A stretch of DNA of 64,000 nt from SXTU01 sp964496695 (GCA_964496695.1 CAZCBE010000020.1:9553-73552); one strand, 5' to 3'. Positions 51,707 to 61,235 are shown, numbered from the stretch's first letter. The notes: generated from the sequence alone by a model not told the origin. A program made the numbers and translations.

Positions 51707-52948
51707 TCACCAGACACGGGCCCAGATGACCTTCAAGTAACGGCTCTCCGGGCAGTTCGCCATCACGGGATGGTCTGCCCCGGCACCAGTGCGGTCGAGG
51801 AACTGGAGGCGCTTCCCGAGGCGGTAGGCGGCGCGGGTGACGAGCTGCTCAAAGCCCTCCATGTCAATCAGCCCGGAACAGGAGCAGGTGACCAGCAGTC
51901 CGCCCGGCTCCAGCACGTTCATGCCCATGCCGTTCAGGTCTTCGTATTTGCGGCGGCCTTCCAGTTCGTCCTCGCGACTCAGGAGGAACTTGGGCGGATC
52001 AAGGATCACGACCGGCCAGCGGGTGTTGTTGCGCTGCATTTGACGGGCGAAGGAGAACGCGTCGCAATGGACCCATTCGATGCGCGCCTGATTGAGGTTG
52101 GCGTTGCGCTTCGCCTGCTCGATGGCCTTCTCGTCGAGATCCACGCCGGTGACTTCCTCCGCGCCGCCGAGGACTTTGGCGGCGAGGGCGAAGCCGCCGG
52201 TGTAGCAGCAGCAGTCCAGCACGCGCTGGCCTTTCACGAGCCCGGCCAGCTTGCGGCGGTTCTCGCGCTGGTCGCAGAAGAAACCAGTCTTGTGCCCCGA
52301 GGCAAAGTTGACTTCGTAGCGGACGCCATGCTCACGGATCTTTACGGAGCGCACGTCATTGGCGGCGACAAAACGGATGCCCTCCACGCGGGAAATGAAG
52401 TCATCCACTTCGATAATCTGTCGCTTGGTGCCGAGGCGCTCGTGGATGACCGGGAGCAGGCGCGCGAGGCGCAGGAACATGCCCAGGCTATGAATCTCGA
52501 CGCTCAGGGTGTCGCCAAAACGGTCCACCGTCAGGCCGCTGAGGCAGTCGCCGTCGCTGCTGATGACCCGGTAGGCATCGGTGTTCGTGTCGAGGGCGAG
52601 CAGCTTGAGCCGCAGGTCCAGCGCACGATCCAGCGCGCGGTCGAAGAGCTCTTCGCCGACGGGTTCTTCACCGTGGTGGAGGACGCGCAACGGGACGCGC
52701 GCCTTGGGGTTCCACAGGCCGCTGCCGAAGCGCCGGCCTTCCTTGTCGAAGACCGCGACGAGGTCACCGGGCTTGGCGTCCTGCGAAGCCCCGGCAATCA
52801 TGGCCGGGTAGATCGTGGGCTGATTGGAATAATACTTGAGCTGCACCCAGGGCCGCGGCCAGTCCTCGCTGCCGGGGGGCGGACCAGAAGGACGGCGTTC
52901 GTCAGGCGGACGCGAGGGGAAACGGGGACGGAGCGGTTGGGAAGTCAT
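51707..52948 (-). CDS. rlmI: RlmI-like 23S rRNA (cytosine) methyltransferase
   Basis: 413 aa from ATG 52948 (an upstream TTG at 52975 is less likely). An N-terminal PUA domain (WVQLKYYSNQPTIYPAMI) is followed by a linker with GLTVDRFGD and then the class I SAM methyltransferase: VLDCCCYTGGFALAA, GVDLDEKAIEQAKRNANLN, VILDPPKF and CSCSG. Fits E. coli RlmI, which makes m5C1962 in 23S rRNA. The N-terminus is Pro/Arg-rich and longer than usual. Confidence 0.9.
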   Translation of the reverse strand: MTSQPLRPRFPSRPPDERRPSGPPPGSEDWPRPWVQLKYYSNQPTIYPAMIAGASQDAKPGDLVAVFDKEGRRFGSGLWNPKARVPLRVLHHGEEPVGEELFDRALDRALDLRLKLLALDTNTDAYRVISSDGDCLSGLTVDRFGDTLSVEIHSLGMFLRLARLLPVIHERLGTKRQIIEVDDFISRVEGIRFVAANDVRSVKIREHGVRYEVNFASGHKTGFFCDQRENRRKLAGLVKGQRVLDCCCYTGGFALAAKVLGGAEEVTGVDLDEKAIEQAKRNANLNQARIEWVHCDAFSFARQMQRNNTRWPVVILDPPKFLLSREDELEGRRKYEDLNGMGMNVLEPGGLLVTCSCSGLIDMEGFEQLVTRAAYRLGKRLQFLDRTGAGADHPVMANCPESRYLKVIWARVW

Positions 52949-52986
52949 GGAGCGGGGCAGGGGCGATGGCGACAAAATGGCTGGGG

Positions 52987-55209
52987 CTAGTAGCGGAGAT
53001 TCAGGCTCAAGCCGAAGGCGTGAAGGTCGAAGAGGTTGTGGGTCTCGTAACGATAGGTGGGCTGGAGGCTGATATGCTCGGTGAAACCATACTTCAGAGC
53101 GATGCCGATGCTCTGAAAATTCTTTTCACCGATCAGACCCTTGATGAGCTGCGAAGGATTCTCCTCGCCGATGGCATAAGTCAGCGTGGTGGATGACAAC
53201 GGAGAGAACTGCCAGGTGGTGTTGATCAGGCCGGCGAAGCCGGTGTTGACGGGGCCACCCTTTGGTTCGGTGTGAGTGGCATACAACTGCGCGTGGGAAG
53301 CCCAGTGAGGATGCCACTGCCAAGTGACGCCGGGAACGAGTTGAAACACGGGCTCATCCGCGAAGCGCAGATGGGTGACACTGAGGTTCGCCGATACCTT
53401 GTCCGTAAAGAAATACTCCGTCTGCACCCCGGCCCGCCAGCGGGGGATGAAGCCGCCATTGAGCGCACCGCCCACATCCACGCCCATGATCCAGCTCGGC
53501 GTGACGTGGGTGTTCCAGCCGAGCAGGATCTGGTTCGCGGACGCACCAAAGCGCGAGAAGGTGCGATACTCGCCGGAGACCGTCATGCCCAACGGCTGCC
53601 GCCAATACGCGGCGAGATAGCCCTCATGCCACTCCTGCAGGCGGGCACCCGCACCGGAGGTGTCCTGCAAGGACGAGAACTCATAGCCGGTGCTGATGCC
53701 AATGACTGTGGGATTTGCCAGGCGCACCTGCTTGCGAAGCTTCTCCTGCGCAGCGTCGTGGAGGTCGGCGCTGGGCGCGGCGGGAACGCGGGCGACGGCC
53801 CGGGGCAGGGGCTCGCCGGTCTGCTTGCGCAGCAGGCTGAGCGCTTCGCCGCTGAGTTCGGGCTCCAGCGGGTCAAGCAAGGCCTCCAGGGCCACGACAT
53901 TCACCTCGCCGCCATGGCTGGCGGCCCACTTCTGTGCCCACAATTCCGGCCAGGCATCCGCCGGCTGCACGCGCTGATAGTCGCGCAGCACGACAAAAAA
54001 GGCATCGGCATCCTTCTCTTGAAAGGCGATTTTCAACCGGTCCCGATAGACGAGTGCGGAGCCGGGTGCGATCCGCTGGGCCGAGTCAAGCGCCTGCCAG
54101 GCGCGGGTCACGTCACCCCGCAGCCACGCCACCTCGGCGATGCCCCGCCAGCCGGCCAGCGACTCGGGATTGTGCGTGACCACCTCCTCGTAGAGCGCGA
54201 GGCTTTCGCGCAGCTTGCTCTGCTGATGCGCCGCGTGGGCTAGGCCGATCACCGCCTCCTCGCGGTCTGGCGCGACCTGGGCGGCGCGGTTGAAAAAATC
54301 GCGCGCCTCACGGAACTGGCGTGCGGTAATGCAGACTTCGCCGGCTGCGATCAACGCGGAAAACTCGTGAGGATGAGCTTCGGCGTAGCTGGTGATGAGA
54401 TTCAGCCCATCGTCCTTCTGACCACGGGCAACCAGGCGCTGGGCTTGAAAGGTGGTCTGGCGCAGGCGGAGTTCCGGATCGCTCGTGCGGCGGCTGGAGA
54501 GGGCGAAGGCCGCCTCGTCGAGGTCCACGGCGGCGTGGAAGGAAGCGAGGAACAGGCCCACCTCGGCATCCTGCCGCCCGGTGCGCTGATCGAGATCCAC
54601 CGCCTGCCGGTAGGCGGGCGTCGCACGCCCCGCCGCCAGCAGGGCGCGCAGGAAACCGACGTGCGCGGTGACATGGTTGGCTCCGGTGGCCGCGATGGCA
54701 TTGCCGTAGCCGGCCTGGGCCTCGCGCCAGTTGCCACGCCAGAGGTGGGTGTTGCCGTAGCCCTCCTGGGCGGTGGCGTCAGCCGGGTTCTCCTGGATGA
54801 GCCGTCGGTAGCGCTCTCCCGCGCTGGCGGCGCGGCCCAGCCATCCGATGTATTGCGCCTCCGCGAGCCGGAATTGGACATTGCCGGGGTCGGCTTGAAG
54901 CAGCCGGCGGATGATGGCCAGCGCTTCGCCGATCTGCCCGCGACGCGCAAGTGTCTCGGCTCGGAGCCGGGCCGTTTCCGGGGTTTCGAAAGCCGGCTGA
55001 CCGATTGCGCGGGTTCGTTCAGGAACCGGAGGCGGGAGGGGAAACGAAGTTTGGGCGGTGACGGCGAGGGCTGCGCCGAGCAGCGTCCCGGCAGCCGCCC
55101 ACCGCGCGGAACCGCGGGCCGCGCTCCACCCCGGTGAGGCCGCCCCACGCTTGGGCAAGCGCGGTGGGGCAGCAGGCTCGGCAGTCGCTCGGGGCGGAAT
55201 CAGCATCAT
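52987..55209 (-). CDS. TPR-repeat protein with C-terminal YaiO-type outer-membrane beta-barrel
   Basis: 740 aa from ATG 55209. A signal-like stretch (WAAAGTLLGAALAVTAQ) is followed by TPR repeats (about 75-330; ALAIIRRLLQADPGNVQFRLAEA, YEEVVTHNPESLAGWRGIAEV). The C-terminal about 220 residues are a YaiO-like barrel (VIGISTGYEFSSLQD through ISLQPTYRYETHNLFDLHAFGLSLNLRY), ending in a Tyr as typical of barrel proteins. Probably an outer-membrane export or scaffold protein in which the TPR part faces the periplasm. The cargo is unknown; no glycosyltransferase or secretion partner is adjacent. Confidence 0.85.
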   Translation of the reverse strand: MMLIPPRATAEPAAPPRLPKRGAASPGWSAARGSARWAAAGTLLGAALAVTAQTSFPLPPPVPERTRAIGQPAFETPETARLRAETLARRGQIGEALAIIRRLLQADPGNVQFRLAEAQYIGWLGRAASAGERYRRLIQENPADATAQEGYGNTHLWRGNWREAQAGYGNAIAATGANHVTAHVGFLRALLAAGRATPAYRQAVDLDQRTGRQDAEVGLFLASFHAAVDLDEAAFALSSRRTSDPELRLRQTTFQAQRLVARGQKDDGLNLITSYAEAHPHEFSALIAAGEVCITARQFREARDFFNRAAQVAPDREEAVIGLAHAAHQQSKLRESLALYEEVVTHNPESLAGWRGIAEVAWLRGDVTRAWQALDSAQRIAPGSALVYRDRLKIAFQEKDADAFFVVLRDYQRVQPADAWPELWAQKWAASHGGEVNVVALEALLDPLEPELSGEALSLLRKQTGEPLPRAVARVPAAPSADLHDAAQEKLRKQVRLANPTVIGISTGYEFSSLQDTSGAGARLQEWHEGYLAAYWRQPLGMTVSGEYRTFSRFGASANQILLGWNTHVTPSWIMGVDVGGALNGGFIPRWRAGVQTEYFFTDKVSANLSVTHLRFADEPVFQLVPGVTWQWHPHWASHAQLYATHTEPKGGPVNTGFAGLINTTWQFSPLSSTTLTYAIGEENPSQLIKGLIGEKNFQSIGIALKYGFTEHISLQPTYRYETHNLFDLHAFGLSLNLRY

Positions 55210-55443
55210 TGCCACTGCGCAACCGACTGTCCGCAGGGTGGCGCGACGCTACCAACGAGTGTCGCTCAAGCAAGCTGAAAGGCCGCGTGAGCAGCGGCGT
55301 TGACACCGTCTTTCGCACGCGACTAGCTTGGTGCGGCTACCAAAGCGAATGGCCACTTCGCCTGACACACCATCGGTTCCGACCTCCGCTGTGCGCGGTC
55401 CCGCGAAAGCTAACGACCGACCACTGCCTGGGCCGCCCATGCG
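55210..55443. other. Intergenic stretch, no feature seen
   Basis: 234 bp between the divergent TPR-YaiO and LRR genes. No repeat or gene was found. Confidence 0.55.
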
Positions 55444-56091
55444 ATGAACTTGCGCCAGCTTCTTGCTCTCATTCGTATCAAGTTCGCCTATGGGCGGAAG
55501 ATCAAGCATCTCTACTCCGAAGCGGGCCGGGTGTCGGTGGACTTCTCATATTCTCCGTTGGCTGACCTTCGGCCGTTACGGGGAATCCCGCTGCACCATC
55601 TGGGCCTCTACGGCACGGCACTGACCGACTTCGCCGAACTCAAGCAACTGGACTTCCGCAAATTGGATGTCGGCGGGACGGCCTTCGCCGATCTCTCGCT
55701 CCTCACCGGCAAGCCGTTGACCTCACTGGAAGTTTACCAGACGCCAGTCGCTTCTTTGAACGGAATCGAGGCGATGCCGCTGGCGTTCCTGCAAATCGGC
55801 GCGACGCGGATCAAGGACTTCTCACCGGTGGCACGACTGCCGCTGAACACGCTGCTGATGCTTTACGCTGAGACTGACGACCTCTCGTTTCTGGCCGGGC
55901 TGGATCTGGAGCGCTTCGGTTTCACTTTCACCCACGACATCTGCGGGCTGGAGCCACTACGGCGGATGACGAAGCTGCGCTGGGTCCACACCACCGAATA
56001 CGACAGTTTCAGTGCCGAGGAATTCTGGCGGCGGCTCGATCAACGCCTTCCGCTGGATGAGAACCGGGCCGGTTTTCAGCGTGGGGAATAG
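55444..56091 (+). CDS. Leucine-rich-repeat protein
   Basis: 215 aa, ATG 55444. Residues about 35-165 consist of about six 22-residue LRR units (PLADLRPLRGIPLHHLGLYGT, FAELKQLDFRKLDVGGT, LSLLTGKPLTSLEVYQT, IEAMPLAFLQIGATRI). This repeat pattern is common in PVC-bacteria, often fused to a Ser/Thr kinase; here it stands alone without signal peptide. A protein-binding role is inferred; no partner is indicated by context. Confidence 0.8.
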   Translation: MNLRQLLALIRIKFAYGRKIKHLYSEAGRVSVDFSYSPLADLRPLRGIPLHHLGLYGTALTDFAELKQLDFRKLDVGGTAFADLSLLTGKPLTSLEVYQTPVASLNGIEAMPLAFLQIGATRIKDFSPVARLPLNTLLMLYAETDDLSFLAGLDLERFGFTFTHDICGLEPLRRMTKLRWVHTTEYDSFSAEEFWRRLDQRLPLDENRAGFQRGE

Positions 56092-56393
56092 CCGACGCTG
56101 GCCCAGGATTTGGGCCGGGAAAGAAAAACGTCTTGCCGGCGGACGCCAAGGAGGTGGGGGTGGGGAACCCCTCTGAAGAAACGTGCCGCCGACAAGACAG
56201 ACGATAGCTACGCCCGCTCTAGCAATGGTGCAAGTAAATTTCCTCTGTAAAGCGAAACCCGCGAATTTCGCGGCTCTGAAGCAGACTTTGGGACACATTT
56301 TTGGCCATGCCACAGGGTTGGCGGACGTTTCAGTCGGCTTTCACACCACCTTCTCAGAATGCCCCGCGCTCCCCGTCCGTCCATTCTGCCATC
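56092..56393. other. Intergenic stretch with structured inverted repeats
   Basis: 302 bp without a gene. Contains GTCTTGCCGGCGG (56130-56142) and the near-inverse CCGCCGACAAGAC (56186-56198) around an internal GGGGTTCC-like hairpin, plus GGCCCAGGATTTGGGCC at 56100-56116. Confidence 0.6.
56130..56198. repeat. Stem-loop candidate (possible structured RNA or repeat)
   Basis: The outer 13-bp arms pair with one mismatch, and the inner GGGGTGGGGAACCCCTC can pair as well. There is not enough evidence to name an RNA family. Confidence 0.4.
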
Positions 56394-57638
56394 ATGCGTC
56401 TTGGCCTTGCCTCGCTCCTCCTCGCGTCCTCCCTGTTTGCTGCGGACGCCAACTGGCCCCGCTGGCGCGGTCCACGCGACAATGGCAGCACCGATGCTGG
56501 CACGTATCCCGTGAAGTTCGACGCCGACTCCGGCTGGCTCTGGAAAACTCCGCTGCCTGGCAAGGGTTGTTCCACGCCCATCGTCTGGAACCACAACATC
56601 TACGTCACCGCGCCCATCGAGGGAAAGGACGCCCTCGTGGCCTTCGACTGGGACGGCAAGCCGCTATGGCAGACCGCCTTCGCCGCCGAGAAACCTGGCA
56701 AGCACCGCAACGGCTCCGGCTGCAACTCCTCGCCCGTCACCAATGGCAAACTCATCTTTACCTACTTCAAGAGCGGCACGCTCGCGGCGGTGGATCTGGA
56801 CGGTAAAATCCGCTGGCAGACAAACCTCACCGAACGCTTCGGCAAGGATACGCTTTACTGGGATTACGGCACCTCGCCTGTGCTCACCGAGCGCGACGTG
56901 GTGGTCACGCTCATGCACCACGGCGAATCGTGGATGGCGGCGTTTGACCAGGCGACCGGCACGCAGCGCTGGAAGATCGCCCGCAACTACACCACGCCCA
57001 CCGAAGGCGACCACAGCTACGCCACCCCCATCGCCACCCGCCAGCAGGGCAGGGAAGTGCTGCTCGTCTGGGGTGCGGAACACCTCACTGCCCACGACGC
57101 GGCGGACGGCAAGGAACTCTGGTCCTGCGGCGATTTCAATCCCGAGGGCAGCCGCAACTGGGTCGCCGTCTCCTCCTTCGTCCTCGCTGGTGACTTCGCT
57201 GTCGTCCCCTACGGACGCGGCTCCCGCCTGCACGGCATCAAGCTCGGCGGCAGCGGCGATGTGACCGCCACGCATCGCACCTGGGAACGCAAGGACACCG
57301 GCACCTTCGTGCCTTCGCCCATCGAGCACGGCGGCAAGGTCTATCTCGTCCGCGACCGTGGCGAAGTCGAGTGCATCGAGCCGGCCACCGGCAAAACCCT
57401 CTGGTCCGGCCTGCTGCCCAAAAGCGGCTTGAACTTCTATTCCTCGCCCAGCTTTGCCGACGGCAAGCTCTACGCCGCCCGCGAAGACGGCATCGTTTTC
57501 GTCACCCGGGCCGATGGAAAATTCGAGCTGCTCGCCGAGAACAACATGGGCGAGCGCGTCATCGCCTCGCCCGTGCCAGTGGCGAACCGTCTCCTCCTGC
57601 GTGGGGAGAAACACCTCTTCTGCATCGCCGCGAAGTAG
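56394..57638 (+). CDS. Secreted PQQ-like beta-propeller protein
   Basis: 414 aa from ATG 56394, with a short signal peptide (LGLASLLLASSLFAA) and then NWPRWRGPRDNGST, the standard start of this family in PVC bacteria. Repeated blades: TPIVWNHNIYVTAPIEG, VTNGKLIFTYFKSGTLAAVDLDGKIRWQT, PIEHGGKVYLVRDRGEVECIEPATGKTLW, FADGKLYAAREDG. Probably binds or processes a substrate outside the cytoplasm. The family F element begins at the last base of its stop codon. Confidence 0.88.
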   Translation: MRLGLASLLLASSLFAADANWPRWRGPRDNGSTDAGTYPVKFDADSGWLWKTPLPGKGCSTPIVWNHNIYVTAPIEGKDALVAFDWDGKPLWQTAFAAEKPGKHRNGSGCNSSPVTNGKLIFTYFKSGTLAAVDLDGKIRWQTNLTERFGKDTLYWDYGTSPVLTERDVVVTLMHHGESWMAAFDQATGTQRWKIARNYTTPTEGDHSYATPIATRQQGREVLLVWGAEHLTAHDAADGKELWSCGDFNPEGSRNWVAVSSFVLAGDFAVVPYGRGSRLHGIKLGGSGDVTATHRTWERKDTGTFVPSPIEHGGKVYLVRDRGEVECIEPATGKTLWSGLLPKSGLNFYSSPSFADGKLYAAREDGIVFVTRADGKFELLAENNMGERVIASPVPVANRLLLRGEKHLFCIAAK

Positions 57639-57797
57639 CGGCAGGCGTCCCGCCTGCCGTAAAGGGCGGCATCCTGCCGCCCGGACTAAACCGTGACCGT
57701 GTCAGCGATGGGGAAAGTTAACCTGTATCGCCGTCAGGGAGGTTCCTTCCACCGGGCGGGACGCCCGGCTCCATGGCAGGCAGGATGCTTGCCGCCA
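57638..57797. repeat. Family F inverted-repeat element (diverged copy)
   Basis: GCGGCAGGCGTCCCGCCTGC... begins at 57638, the G of the TAG stop, and the inverse ...GGCAGGCAGGATGCTTGCCGC runs to 57797. The arms are less similar than at 45576-45730, but the hairpins GGCAGGCGTCCCGCCTGCC and GGGCGGCATCCTGCCGCCC are preserved. Confidence 0.88.
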
Positions 57798-57803
57798 CAG
57801 CGC

Positions 57804-58712
57804 TTAAGCGGTCGTGAATCCAAACAGCTTCGCCGCATTTCCCCCGAGCACTTTGGCACGCGCTTCCGGCGTGAGGAAGCTGAGCAGTCCCGCCAGCCGC
57901 TCGCGCTCTCCCCGGTAGCTCTCCGCTGTCGCCTTCTCATCAAATCCGCCGCCGTAGATCAGCCGGTCAGGTCCGAAAGCATCAGCAATCCGGCGGAGCA
58001 CGCGCGGCAGCTCGGCGGCTTCCTTCTCCGCCGGCAGGGGCAGCGAGGAAAGCTTCATCACCGTATTGGGAAACGCGGACCACCGTAGCACGTGCTCGTA
58101 GTCTTCCGCATTGCTCTGAAACGGCCGGCCCAGATGATCCACCACCACGCGCGTCTGCTTGAAATCGCGGATCAGCGGCTCGAACCCGGCGGCAAAGCGC
58201 GGCTCGAAGTGCAGTTGCACCGACAGCCCATGCTCACCCGCGAGCTGCCAGAGCCGACGCAGCTCCGGCTTGTCGAATGGCGGCAAACGGTCCGGCTGGT
58301 AGGCGTGAACGCGCGCGGTTACAACGGCCAGGCGCTTGGCGAGATCAGGCAGCTTCTCCATCGAGCCGGGGCGGTCGCAGAAGACCAGCAGCGTGCCCTT
58401 GAGCCGCCCTTTGCCGACGGCCAGGCAGTGTTCGAGAAACCGGTGGTCGTCCTGATACGGCTCGGGATGCACCACGACGGCGAAGTCCACGCCCGCGCCG
58501 TCCATGAGCTGCAGCAGGAACTCCGGAGACGTGGGCTTTTCCGGCTGGTAAGTGCCGCGCGGGTGGTAGGGAAAACGCGCATCCGCCTTGCCGGCGAAGC
58601 AATGCGTGTGCGTGTCCACCACCGGCGTGCGGCGTGGTTTCGGCTCGGCGGCGAGCGAGGTCAACGCGGTGGTGGCCGTGACAGCGGAGCCAAGGAAGGT
58701 GCGGCGATTCAT
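57804..58712 (-). CDS. Tat-exported amidohydrolase (TIM barrel)
   Basis: 302 aa with a Tat-type start (NRRTFLGSAVTATTALTSLA). The amidohydrolase_2 pattern is present: VVDTHTHCF (metal His pair), LSVQLHFE, RVVVDHLG and a late acidic residue in LIYGGGFDEKA, which is Gly-Gly-Gly-Phe-Asp rather than the usual GSDxP/GTDWP. The lost position may alter metal binding. Relatives include 2-pyrone-4,6-dicarboxylate and sugar lactonases. The start overlaps the stop of the upstream G8 protein (ATGA), so the two are coupled and may process one substrate. Confidence 0.82.
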   Translation of the reverse strand: MNRRTFLGSAVTATTALTSLAAEPKPRRTPVVDTHTHCFAGKADARFPYHPRGTYQPEKPTSPEFLLQLMDGAGVDFAVVVHPEPYQDDHRFLEHCLAVGKGRLKGTLLVFCDRPGSMEKLPDLAKRLAVVTARVHAYQPDRLPPFDKPELRRLWQLAGEHGLSVQLHFEPRFAAGFEPLIRDFKQTRVVVDHLGRPFQSNAEDYEHVLRWSAFPNTVMKLSSLPLPAEKEAAELPRVLRRIADAFGPDRLIYGGGFDEKATAESYRGERERLAGLLSFLTPEARAKVLGGNAAKLFGFTTA

Positions 58713-61039
58713 GGCAGCGCGAGCTTGTGTCCGTTGCGCTCCGCGTTGCCGGCCCGGTCGCGGGCGGAGGCGGTGAGTTCCTTGGCTGCGGCCAGCGTGA
58801 TCTCCCAGTCCGCGATCCCGGCATGTTGCGTCACGAGCTTCGCCTTCTGGCCGTTCACCGTTACTTCAGTGACCTCGCCATTGTCCTGCGTAACGCCGCG
58901 CACGAGCAGCTTGCCGTCGGCCTGTTTGCGGGCGGAGAGGATCACCGTCGCGGGCGGCAGGTCATCCACGGGGTCGAGCAATTGCGGGAACGCGACCGGG
59001 GCGGACTTGGCCGCGCGCACGTCCCGGCCGGTGAACTTGTCCACGCTTTGGAAGTCCGCACCCGCCACCGCCGAGGGGAATTTGGTGCTCATCACCTTGG
59101 TCATTTCACCTGCCGCGGGATAGTCATGGAAGAAGTAGGTGACGGCGTTCTCCAGCTTGCTGTTGCGCGGGCCGCCGCCGAGGTCCACCACCTTGCCCTG
59201 CCGCGATTCGCTGCCGGGCCAGCTCACGTTCTTGAAGTGGCCGGCGGTGCCGGTGCGCGGCGAGGTGCAGGCGAGCTGGATGAGCGGGTCGCGCCCGGAG
59301 CGGCAGTCCGCCAGCCGCACGTTTTCGTAGGTGAAGTCGCCGTATTGCACGCTCTCGTCATCGTGGCCGCGGTTGATCGGCTCGGACACCACGCGTGTGA
59401 AGTCCAGGTTGCGATACACATGGGCGTCGTAGTCCGGGTGGTAGATGCCATAGACACCGTTGCTCACGGTCAGCCCGTCGAGGAGGAAGTGCGAGAGGTT
59501 CGGCCGCATCACGTAGTGCGTCTCCCACGCGCGCAGGTTCTTGGCGATGAACGGATGTGTGCGGTTGCCGGCCACCGAGCCGTTCACGTCATCGCCGAAG
59601 TTGAAGCTGTAGAGGCCCTCGCTGTGCGACTCGTTGTCCTCGAAGCGCAGGAAGGGCAGCTTGCGCACGTCCACGCGCTCGCGCTCGCCGCTGGGCTGGA
59701 GCGTGTTCAGCTCGGGGTTGAAGTTGCTGCGCTTGGCGACCTCAAAGCGGTAGCCGTATTCGTCGTTCTCGCAGGCGACGTTGCGGGTGAAGGAGTTTCT
59801 GCCGTTGGCCCACCAGAAGCCTGCGCCGTCGTTGGCATCGAAGGGCAGCACCTGCTTCGGCAGGCGCTTCCCGCGATACGCCTGCACGGCGAGGTTGCGG
59901 TCCAGCAGGTTGTATTGCTCCGTCGCGTCTTCCAGGAAGTAGCCGTGGCCTACCGACTGGTAACCGATGCAGTCGCGCACGACGAGGAAGTCCGTGCCGT
60001 GGATCGTGATCCAACGGTTGTGCGAATCCCAGACGCTCGCGCCGAGCACGCCGCTGCCGCGCATCGAGTCGCGCACGAGGTGGAAGTGGATGGCGTATTT
60101 GCCGAGGACGCCCTCCTTGCCGAGGTGGCGGAACTCCGCGTAGCTGATGCCGCCCGTGCTGTCGCGGTGGAACATGGTGTGGCCGCGCACGCCGTCTGGC
60201 TTGGCGGACTCGATGACGACGTTGCGGGACAGGTTGGCGACCTCACTGCGGTAGTCGCCCTCACCGAGATGCGCGTAGTCGAGCGCCTGATCCAGCGTGA
60301 TGCGGTCGCCTTCCAGCGCGGTGATGCGGCGCTCTTCGGTCTGCACCTTGCGCGGCTTGGCGGCGGACTGACGGAAGGTGCTCCCCCCGCCGTAGCTCTC
60401 CTTCGATGCCGTGACGATGACCTTGTCGCCGATCCGCCAGCCCGTGACGGATGCGGAGAGTTTCACGGCGGTTTCGCCAGTCTTCACGGATGCGCCGAGC
60501 TTGAGCCAGGTGCGGTTCAGCGGAGCGCCATGCGTGTCCCAACGGCCGCCGCAGTTGATGATCGCGGGCAACGTCTCCGGGTTCATGCCCTCGAAGTGAA
60601 CGAGGCGGATCAAGGCCGTGACTCCAGCCGGAATGGGCTGTTCCGCCGTTCCGATCTCCAGCATGGGCAGGGTGCCGGTGGCCGTGGCGCTGGGTGCGTC
60701 GGCATGACAATCGAAGCCATCCTCCGTGGTCGTCTCGCCCGGCTCGATCTTGATCAGCCCGACTTCCAGCCGCGTGGATTTCTGGCGGCTGAAAGTGAGC
60801 GTGCCCGCAACGTGGATCATGCGGATCGCATCGGTCGAGGCCACGTCATACGTCACCGTGTGGCCCGCGCGGACTTGCACCCGGTCACCGGCCTTGGGCG
60901 CGCGACCGTTCGCCCAAGTGGTGGGCGCAGACCACGCCCCGCTCTTCGCGGAACGGGCATCGAAGGTGACCGCCGTGGGATGGGCGGCCCGAATCGGCAA
61001 TGCCAAAGCCAACGTGACCAGCAATAGCAGGGTTTTCAT
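58709..61039 (-). CDS. Secreted G8-domain / right-handed beta-helix protein
   Basis: The 776-aa protein has a signal peptide (TLLLLVTLALALPIRA), a G8 domain (about 30-150; WSAPTTWANGRAPKAGDRVQVRAGHTVTYDV, IRMIHVAGTLTFS), then a large beta-helix region with many Asn/His-rich turns (about 255-640; YAIHFHLVRDSMRGSGV, VRDCIGYQSVGHGYFLEDATEQYN) and a C-terminal Ig-like domain. This architecture is like the CEMIP/TMEM2 family of animals, which depolymerise hyaluronan, and of bacterial polysaccharide-active proteins. Activity on a glycosaminoglycan-like polymer is an inference. Coupled to the downstream amidohydrolase. Confidence 0.85.
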   Translation of the reverse strand: MKTLLLLVTLALALPIRAAHPTAVTFDARSAKSGAWSAPTTWANGRAPKAGDRVQVRAGHTVTYDVASTDAIRMIHVAGTLTFSRQKSTRLEVGLIKIEPGETTTEDGFDCHADAPSATATGTLPMLEIGTAEQPIPAGVTALIRLVHFEGMNPETLPAIINCGGRWDTHGAPLNRTWLKLGASVKTGETAVKLSASVTGWRIGDKVIVTASKESYGGGSTFRQSAAKPRKVQTEERRITALEGDRITLDQALDYAHLGEGDYRSEVANLSRNVVIESAKPDGVRGHTMFHRDSTGGISYAEFRHLGKEGVLGKYAIHFHLVRDSMRGSGVLGASVWDSHNRWITIHGTDFLVVRDCIGYQSVGHGYFLEDATEQYNLLDRNLAVQAYRGKRLPKQVLPFDANDGAGFWWANGRNSFTRNVACENDEYGYRFEVAKRSNFNPELNTLQPSGERERVDVRKLPFLRFEDNESHSEGLYSFNFGDDVNGSVAGNRTHPFIAKNLRAWETHYVMRPNLSHFLLDGLTVSNGVYGIYHPDYDAHVYRNLDFTRVVSEPINRGHDDESVQYGDFTYENVRLADCRSGRDPLIQLACTSPRTGTAGHFKNVSWPGSESRQGKVVDLGGGPRNSKLENAVTYFFHDYPAAGEMTKVMSTKFPSAVAGADFQSVDKFTGRDVRAAKSAPVAFPQLLDPVDDLPPATVILSARKQADGKLLVRGVTQDNGEVTEVTVNGQKAKLVTQHAGIADWEITLAAAKELTASARDRAGNAERNGHKLALP

Positions 61040-61106
61040 CCCTTAACCCGACTGGCCAGACCCGAGACACATTCATGCCTTGCCAGTTTCAATCCGCCGA
61101 AGCGGT

Positions 61107-61190
61107 GCCCGCCAAACACGCGAAAAGCCGCGAAACGCAATGCCCTTTCGCTCGCTTGCCCCTTTCGCATGCTTAGCGTGTTTCGCGGGC
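61107..61190. repeat. Family I inverted repeat
   Basis: GCCCGCCAAACACGCGAAAA at 61107 and the inverse GCTTAGCGTGTTTCGCGGGC at 61171-61190. Related to 9368-9463. Confidence 0.75.
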
Positions 61191-61203
61191 AATTCCTCCA
61201 ACG

Positions 61204-61235
61204 AAAAACCGGCAGGCCATCGCTGGCCTGCCGGT
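61204..61235 (-). terminator. Rho-independent terminator of rpsA
   Basis: A perfect 12-bp stem ACCGGCAGGCCA-TCGC-TGGCCTGCCGGT (61208-61235) is followed on the minus strand by a T-run (five A on the plus strand at 61204-61208), 28 bp after the rpsA stop. Confidence 0.88.

Noticed and set aside
58727..61027. Plus-strand frame (766 codons) opposite the G8 gene
   Set aside because: Val/His/Asp-rich antisense frame; the G8 and beta-helix motifs are on the minus strand.
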